From contig JACPCH010000214.1 in the NCBI GenBank assembly GCA_016179875.1, positions 1-32,379 of the forward strand: DNA of 32,379 bases. The letters are read 5' to 3'. This document shows, piece by piece, positions 8,201 to 17,141 of this stretch. Position 1 is the stretch's first letter. Each line of letters opens with the position of its first letter. Under the pieces are notes generated by a model. That model worked only from the letters and a program-made list of their open reading frames with translations. It ran no database searches and had not been told where the DNA came from. This DNA is from Candidatus Rokuibacteriota bacterium (GTDB lineage: Bacteria; Methylomirabilota; Methylomirabilia; Rokubacteriales; CSP1-6). Made by a program: the position numbers and the translations under genes.

Positions 8201-9111
8201 TCGAGGTTCTGCGCCTGCTCGCGGATCTTCTCGACCACGCCCTTGGCCGCCAGGGCGGCCTGGCTCATCTCGAGGTCGTCGGCCTTGGAGGCGATCGTGT
8301 TGACCTCGCGGTGGAGCTCCTGCACGAGGAAGTCGAGGGGCCGGCCGACGGCGCCGCCGGCGCCGAGCAGCGCGCCGAGCTGCGCCAGGTGCGCCCGGAG
8401 CCGCGTCAGCTCCTCGCGCACGTCCGTCTTCTCGGCCCAGACGGCCACCTCCGTCAGGACCCGCGCCTCGTCGCGCGCCGCCTCGCCGAGGAGCGCCGCG
8501 ATGCGCTCGCGCAGGCGCGCCTCGTATCGCTCGACCGCCGCCGGCGAGCGCCCGGCGATCAGCGCCACCTGGGCCTCGAGGGCCGCGGCGAGCGCGGCGA
8601 GCTCGGCCCCGAGCGCCGCGCCTTCCGCCGTCCGCCGCACCACCAGCTCGTCGAGCGCCCCGCCGAGCGCCTCCGCCAGCGGCGGCCAGAGCGCCTCCGG
8701 TCCCGGCGCCTCGCTGTCCTCCGCGCGGACCACCCCGGGGCGCTCGAGGAGCCACGTGAGCGTGACGTCGCCGGCCAGGCCGACGGCGCGCCCCAGCTCG
8801 CGCGCCTGCGCGAGGTACTCGGCGGCGAGGGCGCCGTCCACGCGCACCTTCTGCGCGGCCTGGCCGGGGGCGGGCGCGAGCTGGACGGTCACGTCCACGC
8901 GGCCACGCTCGAGCCGGGCCTGGATCAGCCGGCGCACGTCCGGTTCGAAGGCCGCGAGCGCCCGCGGCAGGCGTACGGCGACGTCGAGGTGGCGGTGGTT
9001 CACGGAGCGGGCCTCGGCGGATACGGTCGCGATGGGGGAGGCCGCCTCAGCCCGGCCGAATCCCGTCATGCTGCGCAAGGTCGTGGCCGGGACGATCCGG
9101 GTGGGATTCAT
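8197..9111 (-). CDS. YicC/YloC-family endoribonuclease-like protein (start 9111, or internal 9078/9069)
   Basis: RSMTGFGRAEA...SVEARSVNHRHLDVAVRLPR; RGRVDVTVQL; C-terminal DFLVQELHREVNTIASKADD. Confidence 0.93.
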   Translation of the reverse strand: MNPTRIVPATTLRSMTGFGRAEAASPIATVSAEARSVNHRHLDVAVRLPRALAAFEPDVRRLIQARLERGRVDVTVQLAPAPGQAAQKVRVDGALAAEYLAQARELGRAVGLAGDVTLTWLLERPGVVRAEDSEAPGPEALWPPLAEALGGALDELVVRRTAEGAALGAELAALAAALEAQVALIAGRSPAAVERYEARLRERIAALLGEAARDEARVLTEVAVWAEKTDVREELTRLRAHLAQLGALLGAGGAVGRPLDFLVQELHREVNTIASKADDLEMSQAALAAKGVVEKIREQAQNLE

Positions 9112-9117
9112 CCAGAG

Positions 9118-9147
9118 ATGATACGGCGAAATTGCCTGTAGTGTCAA
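9118..9147 (-). promoter_or_regulatory. Putative promoter of the yicC-gmk-rpoZ-... operon, TTGACA-18-TATCAT, 6 nt upstream of ATG 9111
   Basis: Minus strand TTGACA CTACAGGCAATTTCGCCG TATCAT CTCTGG ATG. Confidence 0.65.
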
Positions 9148-9157
9148 TATGTTGCGA

Positions 9158-9187
9158 TTGACAGGCGCGGAGGATGGGGCGTACACT
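9158..9187 (+). promoter_or_regulatory. Putative promoter of the ABC transporter operon, TTGACA-18-TACACT
   Basis: TTGACA at 9158-9163 and TACACT at 9182-9187, upstream of SD CAGGAGG and ATG 9250. Confidence 0.65.
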
Positions 9188-9249
9188 GCCTCGCCTGACG
9201 CTTCGCGCCGGGCGTTGCCACTCCACACTCGATCAGGAGGTCGAGCCCG

Positions 9250-10326
9250 ATGCGCATCACCCGACGCCGGTTCCTCGAAACCGCGGGCCTCACGGGCGCC
9301 ACCCTGGCGGCGGCCCGGTGGCCGCGGACCGCCCAGGCCCAGTCGCCCAGGCCCATCAGCGTCTCCCACAGCGTCTCGACGTTCATCTACGGCCAGCACC
9401 TCGTCGCGAAGGAGAAGAAGTTCTTCGAGGCCGAGGGCGTCACGGTGCCGAGCTTCCTCGTGCCCGGCGGGGGCGCGCGGGTCGTCAACGCGCTGACCGC
9501 GGGGCAGGCGATGTTCGGGCTCGGCGACTCGAATCATCCGCTGAAGGCGACCGAGAAGGGCCGGGAGACGCTCATCCTGTTCGCGACCGACACCCGCTGC
9601 AGCTACGCCAACATCGTCGCGCGCCGGGACCTCTGGGACAAGGGTGTGCGCTCGGTCGAGGCGCTCGCCGATCAGAAGCTCGTCGGGCGCAAGGCGGTGA
9701 TCGCGATGACGTCGGTCGGGTCCGGCACCCACGTCTACGGCACCTACGTCCTCAAGCAGACGAAGGCACCCGACGGGAAGTCGGTGAACGACCACGTCGA
9801 GTGGATCGGCGGAGGGGCCTCGACGACCATCCTCGGCGGCCTCAAGGCCGGCAAGTTCGACGCGATCATGGCCGTGCCCGAGTGGCAGGGCGCGGCCGAG
9901 AGCGAGGGGTTCGGGCGGGTCATCTACGACGTGCAGGACGAGAAGGCCTGGACCCGGGTCTTCGGCGGGGCGATCCCGGTCACGGTCGGCTACGCGCTCA
10001 GGGAGACCGTCGAGAAGTCGCCCGACCTCGTGCAGGCCTACGTCAACGCGAACTACCGCGCGCAGCAGTGGATCCGGAAGGCCAAGGACGAGGAGATCGT
10101 CGAGCTGCTGTACAAGCCGTACATGGACACCTTCAAGCGCGAGGACGTGCTGAAGTCGGTCCGGTACTACAAGACGATCTTCGACTGGGATTTCCTGATC
10201 GAGGAGAAGGACTACGAGAACGGGATGAAGATTTTCATCCCGATGGCGATCGAGAAGCCCGTGCCGTTCGCCAGGGCGGTGGACCTGTCGTTCGTCCGGA
10301 AGGCGCAGGCGAAATACACGTCCTGA
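9250..10326 (+). CDS. ABC transporter substrate-binding protein (NitT/TauT, SsuA/THI5-like) with Tat-type signal
   Basis: MRITRRRFLETAGLTGATLAAARWP...; ISVSHSVSTFIYGQHLVAKEKKFFEAEG, followed by ATPase and permease genes. Confidence 0.85.
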   Translation: MRITRRRFLETAGLTGATLAAARWPRTAQAQSPRPISVSHSVSTFIYGQHLVAKEKKFFEAEGVTVPSFLVPGGGARVVNALTAGQAMFGLGDSNHPLKATEKGRETLILFATDTRCSYANIVARRDLWDKGVRSVEALADQKLVGRKAVIAMTSVGSGTHVYGTYVLKQTKAPDGKSVNDHVEWIGGGASTTILGGLKAGKFDAIMAVPEWQGAAESEGFGRVIYDVQDEKAWTRVFGGAIPVTVGYALRETVEKSPDLVQAYVNANYRAQQWIRKAKDEEIVELLYKPYMDTFKREDVLKSVRYYKTIFDWDFLIEEKDYENGMKIFIPMAIEKPVPFARAVDLSFVRKAQAKYTS

Positions 10327-11099
10327 GCGCCCGGCGCCCGCGCATCGTCCTCCGGGGCCTCGCCAAGACCTTCCGCGACGGCGCGCGCGAGATCCCGGCC
10401 GTCGCCGGCGTCGCGTTCGAGGTGTTCGACCAGGAGTTCGTGGCGATCGTCGGCCCGTCGGGCTGCGGCAAGTCCACGATCCTCAACATGATCGGCGGGC
10501 TCGTCGCCCCGTCGGCCGGCGCCATCGAGCTGGACGGCCGGCCGGTGGCCGGCACGCCGCCCGGGGTGGGCTACGTCTTCCAGAAGGACACCGTCTTTCC
10601 CTGGCGCACGGTCGCCCGCAACATCGGGCTCGGGCTCGAGTACCGCGGCGTCGCCGAGGCCGAGCGCGAGCGGCGGGTGCGCGAGGCGGTCCGGCTCGCG
10701 GGGCTGGAAGGGTTCGAGGAGGCGTTTCCCGCCACGCTCTCGGGCGGCATGCGCCAGCGGGTGGCCCTGCTGCGGACGCTCGTCGTGGACCCGGAGATCC
10801 TCCTCATGGACGAGCCGTTCGGCGCGCTCGACACCCACACCAAGATCGGCCTCCACGCCGAGCTGCTGAACCTCTGGGAGGCCAGGCACCAGACGGTCGT
10901 CTTCGTCACCCACGACCTCTCGGAGGCGATCACGCTCGCCGACCGCATCGTGGTGATGACCCGCCGGCCCGGCCGCGTGAAGCTCGTCCACGCGGTGGGC
11001 CTGCCGCGGCCGCGCGACGTCATCAAGCTGCGCGAGTCGGAGGCGTACGGGCGCGAGTACGGCCAGCTCTGGCACGTGCTCGGCGAGGAATTCGCGTGA
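10323..11099 (+). CDS. ABC transporter ATP-binding protein (NitT/TauT type); likely CTG start overlapping the upstream stop
   Basis: VGPSGCGKSTILNMIGGL Walker A, LSGGMRQRVALLRTLVVDPEILLMDEPFGALD signature and Walker B, VTHDLSEAITLADR. Confidence 0.93.
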   Translation: MSARRPRIVLRGLAKTFRDGAREIPAVAGVAFEVFDQEFVAIVGPSGCGKSTILNMIGGLVAPSAGAIELDGRPVAGTPPGVGYVFQKDTVFPWRTVARNIGLGLEYRGVAEAERERRVREAVRLAGLEGFEEAFPATLSGGMRQRVALLRTLVVDPEILLMDEPFGALDTHTKIGLHAELLNLWEARHQTVVFVTHDLSEAITLADRIVVMTRRPGRVKLVHAVGLPRPRDVIKLRESEAYGREYGQLWHVLGEEFA

Positions 11100-11911
11100 G
11101 CGAGCGGGCGCGGGTGCTGGCCTGGCGGCTCGCCATCCTGGTCGTGCTCGTCGGGGCCTGGGAGTGGCTCACCGCGATCAAGGCCGTCTCGAAGACGCCG
11201 GGCCTCTACTGGATCGACCCGTTCTTCGTCAGCCGCCCGTCGGCCATCGTGCGGCGCTTCGCCTACCTCGCCTCGGACCAGGTGCGCCTCTCGATCTGGG
11301 CGATGGCGCTCTCGACCGTCCAGTCCACGCTCTGGGGCTTCCTGGTCGGCGTCTCGACGGGCTTCGCGGCGGGCCTCGCCCTCGGGCGCAACGACCGCCT
11401 GGCGCGGATCTTCGAGCCCTACATCATCGCGTTCAACTCGCTGCCGCGCATCGCGCTGGTGCCGCTCATCACGATGATCTTCGGCTTCGGGCTCCTGGCG
11501 AAGATCGTGCTGGCGTGGTCGATCGTGTTCTTCATCGTCTTCTTCAACACGTTCCAGGGCGCCCGGAGCGTGGACCCCGACCTGATCCACTCCGCCCGGT
11601 TCCTGGGCGCGAACGATCGCCAGATCATGAGCACGGTCATCGTGCCCTCGGCGCTGGCCTGGACGTTCGCGTCGCTGACGCCCTCGATCTCGTTCGCGCT
11701 GATCGGCGTGGTCGTCGGCGAGTTCCTCGGCGGCGAGTCGGGGGGCGGGCTCGGCTACCTCATCATCCAGTCGCTCGGCACGCTCAACGCCGCCGACATG
11801 ATGGTGGCCCTCCTGACCCTCGGCGTGATCGGCATCGTCATGGCGCTCGGCATCAAGCAGGTCGAGGCGCGGCTCCTGCGCTGGCGGCCGGAGTACCGGA
11901 GCCGCCCGTGA
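11096..11911 (+). CDS. ABC transporter permease (NitT/TauT type)
   Basis: 271 aa, multiple TM segments, FNSLPRIALVPLITMIFGFG and the EAA-like SARFLGANDRQIMSTVIVPSALAW loop. Confidence 0.93.
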   Translation: MSERARVLAWRLAILVVLVGAWEWLTAIKAVSKTPGLYWIDPFFVSRPSAIVRRFAYLASDQVRLSIWAMALSTVQSTLWGFLVGVSTGFAAGLALGRNDRLARIFEPYIIAFNSLPRIALVPLITMIFGFGLLAKIVLAWSIVFFIVFFNTFQGARSVDPDLIHSARFLGANDRQIMSTVIVPSALAWTFASLTPSISFALIGVVVGEFLGGESGGGLGYLIIQSLGTLNAADMMVALLTLGVIGIVMALGIKQVEARLLRWRPEYRSRP

Positions 11912-12261
11912 GGCGCTGGGCGTTCGCGACGCTCGGCGTGCTGCTCGCCGCCGGCGTCGCCGCCGTGGCGATCGCCCGCCTGTTCGGCCGCCCCGGCTCG
12001 CGCGGCTCGATGCTGGTGTCCGTGATCGCCCACTGGCTCGGCGCCTGGGTCCTCTGGAGCTTCGCGGGCGGGCTCGCGACGAGCTATGGTCTGCTCACCG
12101 CCTATCACGGCGCCCCGTTCGGCGCGCTCGCGGTGGCCGGCGGCCTCTGGCAGTACCGCGTCGCGCTCCGCGCCGGACGCGAGCAGGGGCTCGCCGTCTT
12201 CGTCGGGGGCCAGCTCGTCTGGCTCGCGATCGTCTTGGTCCAGAACGGTCTCCTGCGCTAA
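11908..12261 (+). CDS. Small membrane protein of unknown function
   Basis: 117 aa from GTG overlapping permease stop: VRRWAFATLGVLLAAGVAAVAIARLFG...; about four hydrophobic segments. Confidence 0.65.
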   Translation: MRRWAFATLGVLLAAGVAAVAIARLFGRPGSRGSMLVSVIAHWLGAWVLWSFAGGLATSYGLLTAYHGAPFGALAVAGGLWQYRVALRAGREQGLAVFVGGQLVWLAIVLVQNGLLR

Positions 12262-12270
12262 CGTGGAAGG

Positions 12271-15200
12271 ATGACGGACCAGGACGCGATCCTCCTGGTC
12301 GACGACGACCCCGAGATCGGCCGTCTCCTGGGCGACTTCCTGGGGGGCGAGGGCTACGAGGTCGTCGTGGCCCGGTCCTGCGCCGAGGGCCGGCGCCGGC
12401 TCGGCGCGCGGCCGTTCGGCCTCGTGCTGCTCGACCTCATCCTGCCGGACGGCGACGGCCTCGACTTCATGCACGAGCCGCCCCGGCCCGACGCGCCGCC
12501 CGAGTTCGTCATCGTGACCGGCCATGCCACCCTCGACACGGCGATCAAGGCGGTCGAGGGCGGCGCGGCCGGCTACGTGATCAAGCCGGTCGACTTCGCC
12601 CGGCTCCACGACATCGTCGACGCGGAGAGCGAGGCGCGCGCGGCCATCGCGGCGGCCGTCGGCTCCACGCTCGACGTGCGCGAGGCGCTGCGGCGGGTCT
12701 GCCGCGAGCTGGCGCGCCTGCTCGGCGCCGACACCGCGGCGGCGTATCTGCACGATCGCGCCACGGACCAGCTCGTGCCGACGGCCGCCTACCACGTGCC
12801 GAAGGAGTACCTGGCGACGCTGGCCTCGGCGCCCCTGCCGCTCCGCGAGCAGGGCTTCCGGCTCGCGGTGTGGGAGGAGCGATGCCCGGTCTACTCCGAC
12901 GACGTCGCGCACGATGCGCGGTTCACCCACGAGATGTTCCGGCGCTTCCCGCACCAGTCGGGCCTGCTCCTGCCGTTGTTCCTCGAGAACGAGGTGGGCG
13001 GCGGGTTCTACGTCGTGTGGTGGAAGGCCCGCCGGGTGCCGAGCGCGCCCGAGCTCCGCGTGCTGGGCGACGTGTGCGAGCAGGTCGGGCTCCTCCTCCG
13101 GAACGCGCGCCTGTACGAGCGGGAGGCGCGGAACCGGCACCGCCTGGAGGTCCTGAACGAGATCTCCCGCCGCCTGGCGGCCGTGCACGACACCGAGGAG
13201 GTCCTCTCGCTCATCGTCAACGAGGCCGGGCGCCTGCTCGAGGTCGAGGCGGCCGGCCTGCGCCTTGTCGACGGCGACGACCTGGTCCTGGCGGCCCGCA
13301 CCGAGTCGGCGGCCGCCGTCATGTCGCGCGCCCGGATCAAGATCGGCGAGAGCCTGAGCGGCCGAGTGGTGGCCGAGGGCGCGCCGATCGTGGTCGAGGA
13401 CATGACCGAGGACGCACGCTACGACCCCGCCCACAAGCGGGGCGCGGTCGCGCTCGGCTTCCGCGGATTCCTCGGCGTGCCGATGCGCGCCGGCGGGCCG
13501 GCCATCGGGACGCTCAACGTCTACACGAAGGCGGCGCGGCGCTTCGAGCCGGACGAAGTCACCCTCCTGTCGGCGTTTGCCGACCAGGCCTCGCTCGCCA
13601 TCGAGAAGGCGCGGCTGTTCCGCGAGACCGAGGCGGGCCGGCGTCTGCTCGAGCGTCTCTACGGCGCCGTCAGCGCGATGCAGACGTCGTGGGATCGTGA
13701 CGACCGGCTGGAGGCCTTCGTCAAGGCCGCCCACGAGATCGTCGGCTTCGACCGCGTCCGCATCCTTCTCGTCACCGACGGCGTGGAGCTGGAGCTGGTC
13801 AAGGCGTTCGGCGAGGCCCTCGATCCCGCCGTCGACCGCCTCCCCCTCTCGCCGTCGTCCGGTTCCTTCTACCAGGCCGTGCAGACGCGCCGGACCGTCG
13901 CCGTCCTGTCGGACGCCGACCTCGCGGCGGTCTGGCCCCCCGACCCGCTCTACCGCCGCCACCCGATGTTCCGCTCCACGCGCTTCGTCGTGGTCCCGCT
14001 GGTCGTGGGCGAGCGCGTGATCGGCGTGGTGAGCGCCGACAACAAGCCGAGCCGGCGGCCGATCAGCCCGTCGAGCGTCGAGCCGTTCGCCTCGCTGTGC
14101 CAGAACCTCGCGATGGCGCTCGAGGAGAGCCGGCTGTATGCGGAGACGCAGGCGCGAGAGCAGAGGGCGACCAAGCTCTATCACGTGACGCGCCAGCTCG
14201 CGACCAGCCTCGATCAGGACCGCCTGCTCGACCTGATCGCGAGCGAGACGATCGAGCTGACCGGGTGCGACGCCAGCGGCCTCTATTTCTACGACGAGGC
14301 CAAGGGCGGGCTCACGTTCCACCGCGGGCTCAACCTCGACCCCGGCGTCGTGCGCGATCTCGTCCTGAAGCCCGGCGAGGGCGTCGCCGGGCGGGCCTAT
14401 CAGGAGCGCCGGGCCGTCTGGACGCGCGACCGGCTCGTCGACCCCGATCTCCATTACTCGTCGACGGCCCGGGCCATCGTCGAACGGCGGGCGTTGCGCG
14501 CCTACCTCGCCGTGCCGATCGTGAGCCGTGACAAGGTGCTGGGCGTGCTCGGGCAGTACTTCCACGCGCCGCACGACTTCACGATGAACGAGATCCAGCT
14601 CGTCTCGACCCTCGCCGACCACGCGGCGCTGGCGCTGGAGAACGCCCGGCTCTATCGCGAGCAGCAGGAACGGCTCGCCCGGCTGCAGACGCTGACGCGA
14701 CTCAACCAGCTCGTGTCCTCGTCGCTCGAGACGAGCGAGGTCCTCGGCGCGATCGCCAGGGCCGCCGCCGAGCTGGCGGGTGTCCCGCTCGCGGGCTTCT
14801 GGCTCGCCGACCACGCGACGCGGACCCTCACGATCGGCGCGCTCTCCGATCCGGCCATGGGTGCGAGCGTGCCCGTCCGGACCCTGCCGTTCGACGGGAC
14901 CAACAGCGGGGAAGTCGTCAAGCGCCGCGCCGCCGTCGCGCTGGACGACGTCCTCGCCGATCCGGCCTTTCGAGCGCGGGAGTGGTGGATGGCGCAGGGA
15001 ATCCGGAGCTTCCTCGGGCTGCCGGTCCTGCACCAGGACACGGTCGTCGCCGTCCTGACGCTCTACAGCGCGGCGCCGCTCCGGTTCACGCCCGACGATC
15101 AGAGCGTCCTCGACAACTTCGTGGCGCAGGCGGCGGTGGCGATCACCAACGCGCGGCTCTTCGAGGAAACGCGCCGCCGCGAGCGTGAGGCGAAGACCCT

Positions 15201-16749
15201 GTCCGACGGCCTCACGCTCCTGAACCAGGCGAGCCGGGCGCTCCACAAGACGCTCGCGGTGGACGCGATGCTCGACGGCGCGCTCGCCGAGCTGGCCCGG
15301 GCGTTCGGCGCCGGCGGCGCGCTGGTGAACCTCTTCGCGGAGGACGGGAGCCTGCTCCGCAGCGTCGGCCGCTGGCTCTCGGGCGCGACGCGGCCCGCGG
15401 GCCCGGTGCGTCGGGGCGGGATCAGCTTCCACGTGCGGGAGACGCGGACCCCCCTGCTCCTCCGCGACGTCACCGAGCGCCCCGACCTCGTCGATCCGGC
15501 CAATCTCGAGCACGGCGTGACCTCCATCGCGGCGTTCCCGATCATCGCCCAGGGCGAGCCCGTCCTCGGCGCGCTGCTGCTCTACTACACGACGCCCCAG
15601 GAGTTCCCGGAGATCGAGGTCCGTCTGCTCGCCTCGTACGCCGACCAGCTGGCGACGGCCCTCGAGAACGCCCAGCTCTACGAGGAGACGCAAACCCAGC
15701 GCGCGCGCCTCGCGCAGATCTTCGACTCGACCTCAGACGGCATCGTGCTCGTGAGCCGCGACGGCGAGATCCAGGCCGCGAACCGGCAGGCGGGCGCGCT
15801 GCTCGGCTTCGACGCCGGGGAGGTCATCGGGCTCGGGCTCGCGGAGCTCCTGGCTGGATACCGCAGCTCGGTCCCCGACTACGACCGGGTGTTCGAGGCG
15901 CTCCAGGCGGTGCTCCAAGACCCGGATCGTCGCGGCGCCGGTGATCTCGAGCTCCGGCGCGCCGGGCGCGTCGTCCACTGGGCCGGTCAGCCGACGAAGG
16001 ACGCCGCGGGCGCGACGATGGGGCTCACCCTCACCCTCCGCGACGTCACGCAGGAGCGGCAGGTCGCGCAGATGAAATCGGACTTCGTGTCGTTCGTCAC
16101 CCACCAGCTCCGCACGCCGCTGGCCGGGATCAAGTGGATGCTGGAACTCGGCGCCGGTAGCCCCGACGTGCCCGAGGACACCGCGAGCTACATCCACGAC
16201 GCCCGCGCGGCCGCGGAACGTCTCATCAGCCTGGTGAACGACCTGCTCGACGTGTCGCGCCTGGAGAGCGGCAAGCTGACGTTCGCGCCGCAGCCGACGG
16301 ATCTCGCCGCGCTGACGCGGAGCGTGCTCGACGACCTCGTCACCCTCGTGCGTGACAAGGCGCACGAGCTCGACGTTGCCGGCGGCGAGGCGCTGCCGCC
16401 GGTGCAGGCCGACCCGCAGCTCCTCCGCCAGGCGATCCTCAACCTCACCTCGAACGCGATCAAGTACACTCCCAGCGGCGGGCGGATCCGGATCCGCGTG
16501 GACCGCGAGAACGGCTGGGTGCGCTGGGCCATCCAGGACAGCGGCATCGGGATCTCCAGGGAGGGTCAACGACGACTGTTCGAGAAGTTCTACCGCGCGG
16601 AGAACGTGCACACGGTGGAGACCGAGGGGACGGGGCTCGGGCTCTATCTGGTGCGGCTCATCGTCGAAAAGCACGGCGGCCGGGTGTGGTGCGAGTCGGA
16701 CAAGGGGCAGGGCTCGACGTTCATCTTCACGCTCCCCGTGAGAGACTGA
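12271..16749 (+). CDS. Hybrid sensor histidine kinase: REC - six tandem GAF-like - PAS - HisKA - HATPase_c
   Basis: REC ILLVDDDPEIGRLL..VLLDLILPDGDG..VIKPVD; repeated GAF-type segments; PAS IFDSTSDGIVLVSRDGEIQAANRQAGALLGF; FVSFVTHQLRTPLAGIKWML H-box; LTSNAIKYTPSGG N-box; GTGLGLYLVRLIVEKHGG G-box. Confidence 0.92.
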   Translation: MTDQDAILLVDDDPEIGRLLGDFLGGEGYEVVVARSCAEGRRRLGARPFGLVLLDLILPDGDGLDFMHEPPRPDAPPEFVIVTGHATLDTAIKAVEGGAAGYVIKPVDFARLHDIVDAESEARAAIAAAVGSTLDVREALRRVCRELARLLGADTAAAYLHDRATDQLVPTAAYHVPKEYLATLASAPLPLREQGFRLAVWEERCPVYSDDVAHDARFTHEMFRRFPHQSGLLLPLFLENEVGGGFYVVWWKARRVPSAPELRVLGDVCEQVGLLLRNARLYEREARNRHRLEVLNEISRRLAAVHDTEEVLSLIVNEAGRLLEVEAAGLRLVDGDDLVLAARTESAAAVMSRARIKIGESLSGRVVAEGAPIVVEDMTEDARYDPAHKRGAVALGFRGFLGVPMRAGGPAIGTLNVYTKAARRFEPDEVTLLSAFADQASLAIEKARLFRETEAGRRLLERLYGAVSAMQTSWDRDDRLEAFVKAAHEIVGFDRVRILLVTDGVELELVKAFGEALDPAVDRLPLSPSSGSFYQAVQTRRTVAVLSDADLAAVWPPDPLYRRHPMFRSTRFVVVPLVVGERVIGVVSADNKPSRRPISPSSVEPFASLCQNLAMALEESRLYAETQAREQRATKLYHVTRQLATSLDQDRLLDLIASETIELTGCDASGLYFYDEAKGGLTFHRGLNLDPGVVRDLVLKPGEGVAGRAYQERRAVWTRDRLVDPDLHYSSTARAIVERRALRAYLAVPIVSRDKVLGVLGQYFHAPHDFTMNEIQLVSTLADHAALALENARLYREQQERLARLQTLTRLNQLVSSSLETSEVLGAIARAAAELAGVPLAGFWLADHATRTLTIGALSDPAMGASVPVRTLPFDGTNSGEVVKRRAAVALDDVLADPAFRAREWWMAQGIRSFLGLPVLHQDTVVAVLTLYSAAPLRFTPDDQSVLDNFVAQAAVAITNARLFEETRRREREAKTLSDGLTLLNQASRALHKTLAVDAMLDGALAELARAFGAGGALVNLFAEDGSLLRSVGRWLSGATRPAGPVRRGGISFHVRETRTPLLLRDVTERPDLVDPANLEHGVTSIAAFPIIAQGEPVLGALLLYYTTPQEFPEIEVRLLASYADQLATALENAQLYEETQTQRARLAQIFDSTSDGIVLVSRDGEIQAANRQAGALLGFDAGEVIGLGLAELLAGYRSSVPDYDRVFEALQAVLQDPDRRGAGDLELRRAGRVVHWAGQPTKDAAGATMGLTLTLRDVTQERQVAQMKSDFVSFVTHQLRTPLAGIKWMLELGAGSPDVPEDTASYIHDARAAAERLISLVNDLLDVSRLESGKLTFAPQPTDLAALTRSVLDDLVTLVRDKAHELDVAGGEALPPVQADPQLLRQAILNLTSNAIKYTPSGGRIRIRVDRENGWVRWAIQDSGIGISREGQRRLFEKFYRAENVHTVETEGTGLGLYLVRLIVEKHGGRVWCESDKGQGSTFIFTLPVRD

Positions 16750-16754
16750 GGCCT

Positions 16755-17141
16755 ATGGCGACGACCGGGAAACGTATCTTATTGGTGGAAGACGATCGCT
16801 TCCTGCGCCGGGCGTGCGAGGCGAGCCTGCGCCAGCGGGGATTCACGGTGGCGACCGCGGCCGACGGCGAGGAGGCGCTGCGCAGCGTGACGGCGGAGCG
16901 CCCCGACCTGATCCTGCTCGACCTGCTGATGCCCAAGCTCTCGGGCATCGAGGTCCTCCGGGCGCTGCGCGGCGCCGGGACCACCCGGGATATCCCGGTG
17001 CTCGTGCTCTCCAACTCCTCGCGCGAGCAGGATATGGCCGAGGTGAAGAAGCTCGGGGTGGCCGGGTACTTCGTGAAGGCCGACCTCTCGCTCAAGGAGC
17101 TGGGCGAGCAGGTCGATCGGATCCTGGGCGGCGCCTCCTAG
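16755..17141 (+). CDS. Single-domain response regulator (REC only)
   Basis: 128 aa RILLVEDDRFLRRACEASL..DLILLDLLMPKLSGIEVLRAL..VLVLSNSS..GYFVKADLSLKEL. Confidence 0.92.
   Translation: MATTGKRILLVEDDRFLRRACEASLRQRGFTVATAADGEEALRSVTAERPDLILLDLLMPKLSGIEVLRALRGAGTTRDIPVLVLSNSSREQDMAEVKKLGVAGYFVKADLSLKELGEQVDRILGGAS

Noticed and set aside
11755-15693. 1312-aa minus-strand ORF antisense to the hybrid kinase
   Set aside because: Shadow ORF of high-GC coding DNA: low-complexity R/G/H/D/E-rich translation with no domain; the plus-strand kinase frame has clear motifs.
16488-16503. Palindrome GCGGATCCGGATCCGC
   Set aside because: Lies within the HATPase coding region encoding alternating R/I residues; no regulatory context.
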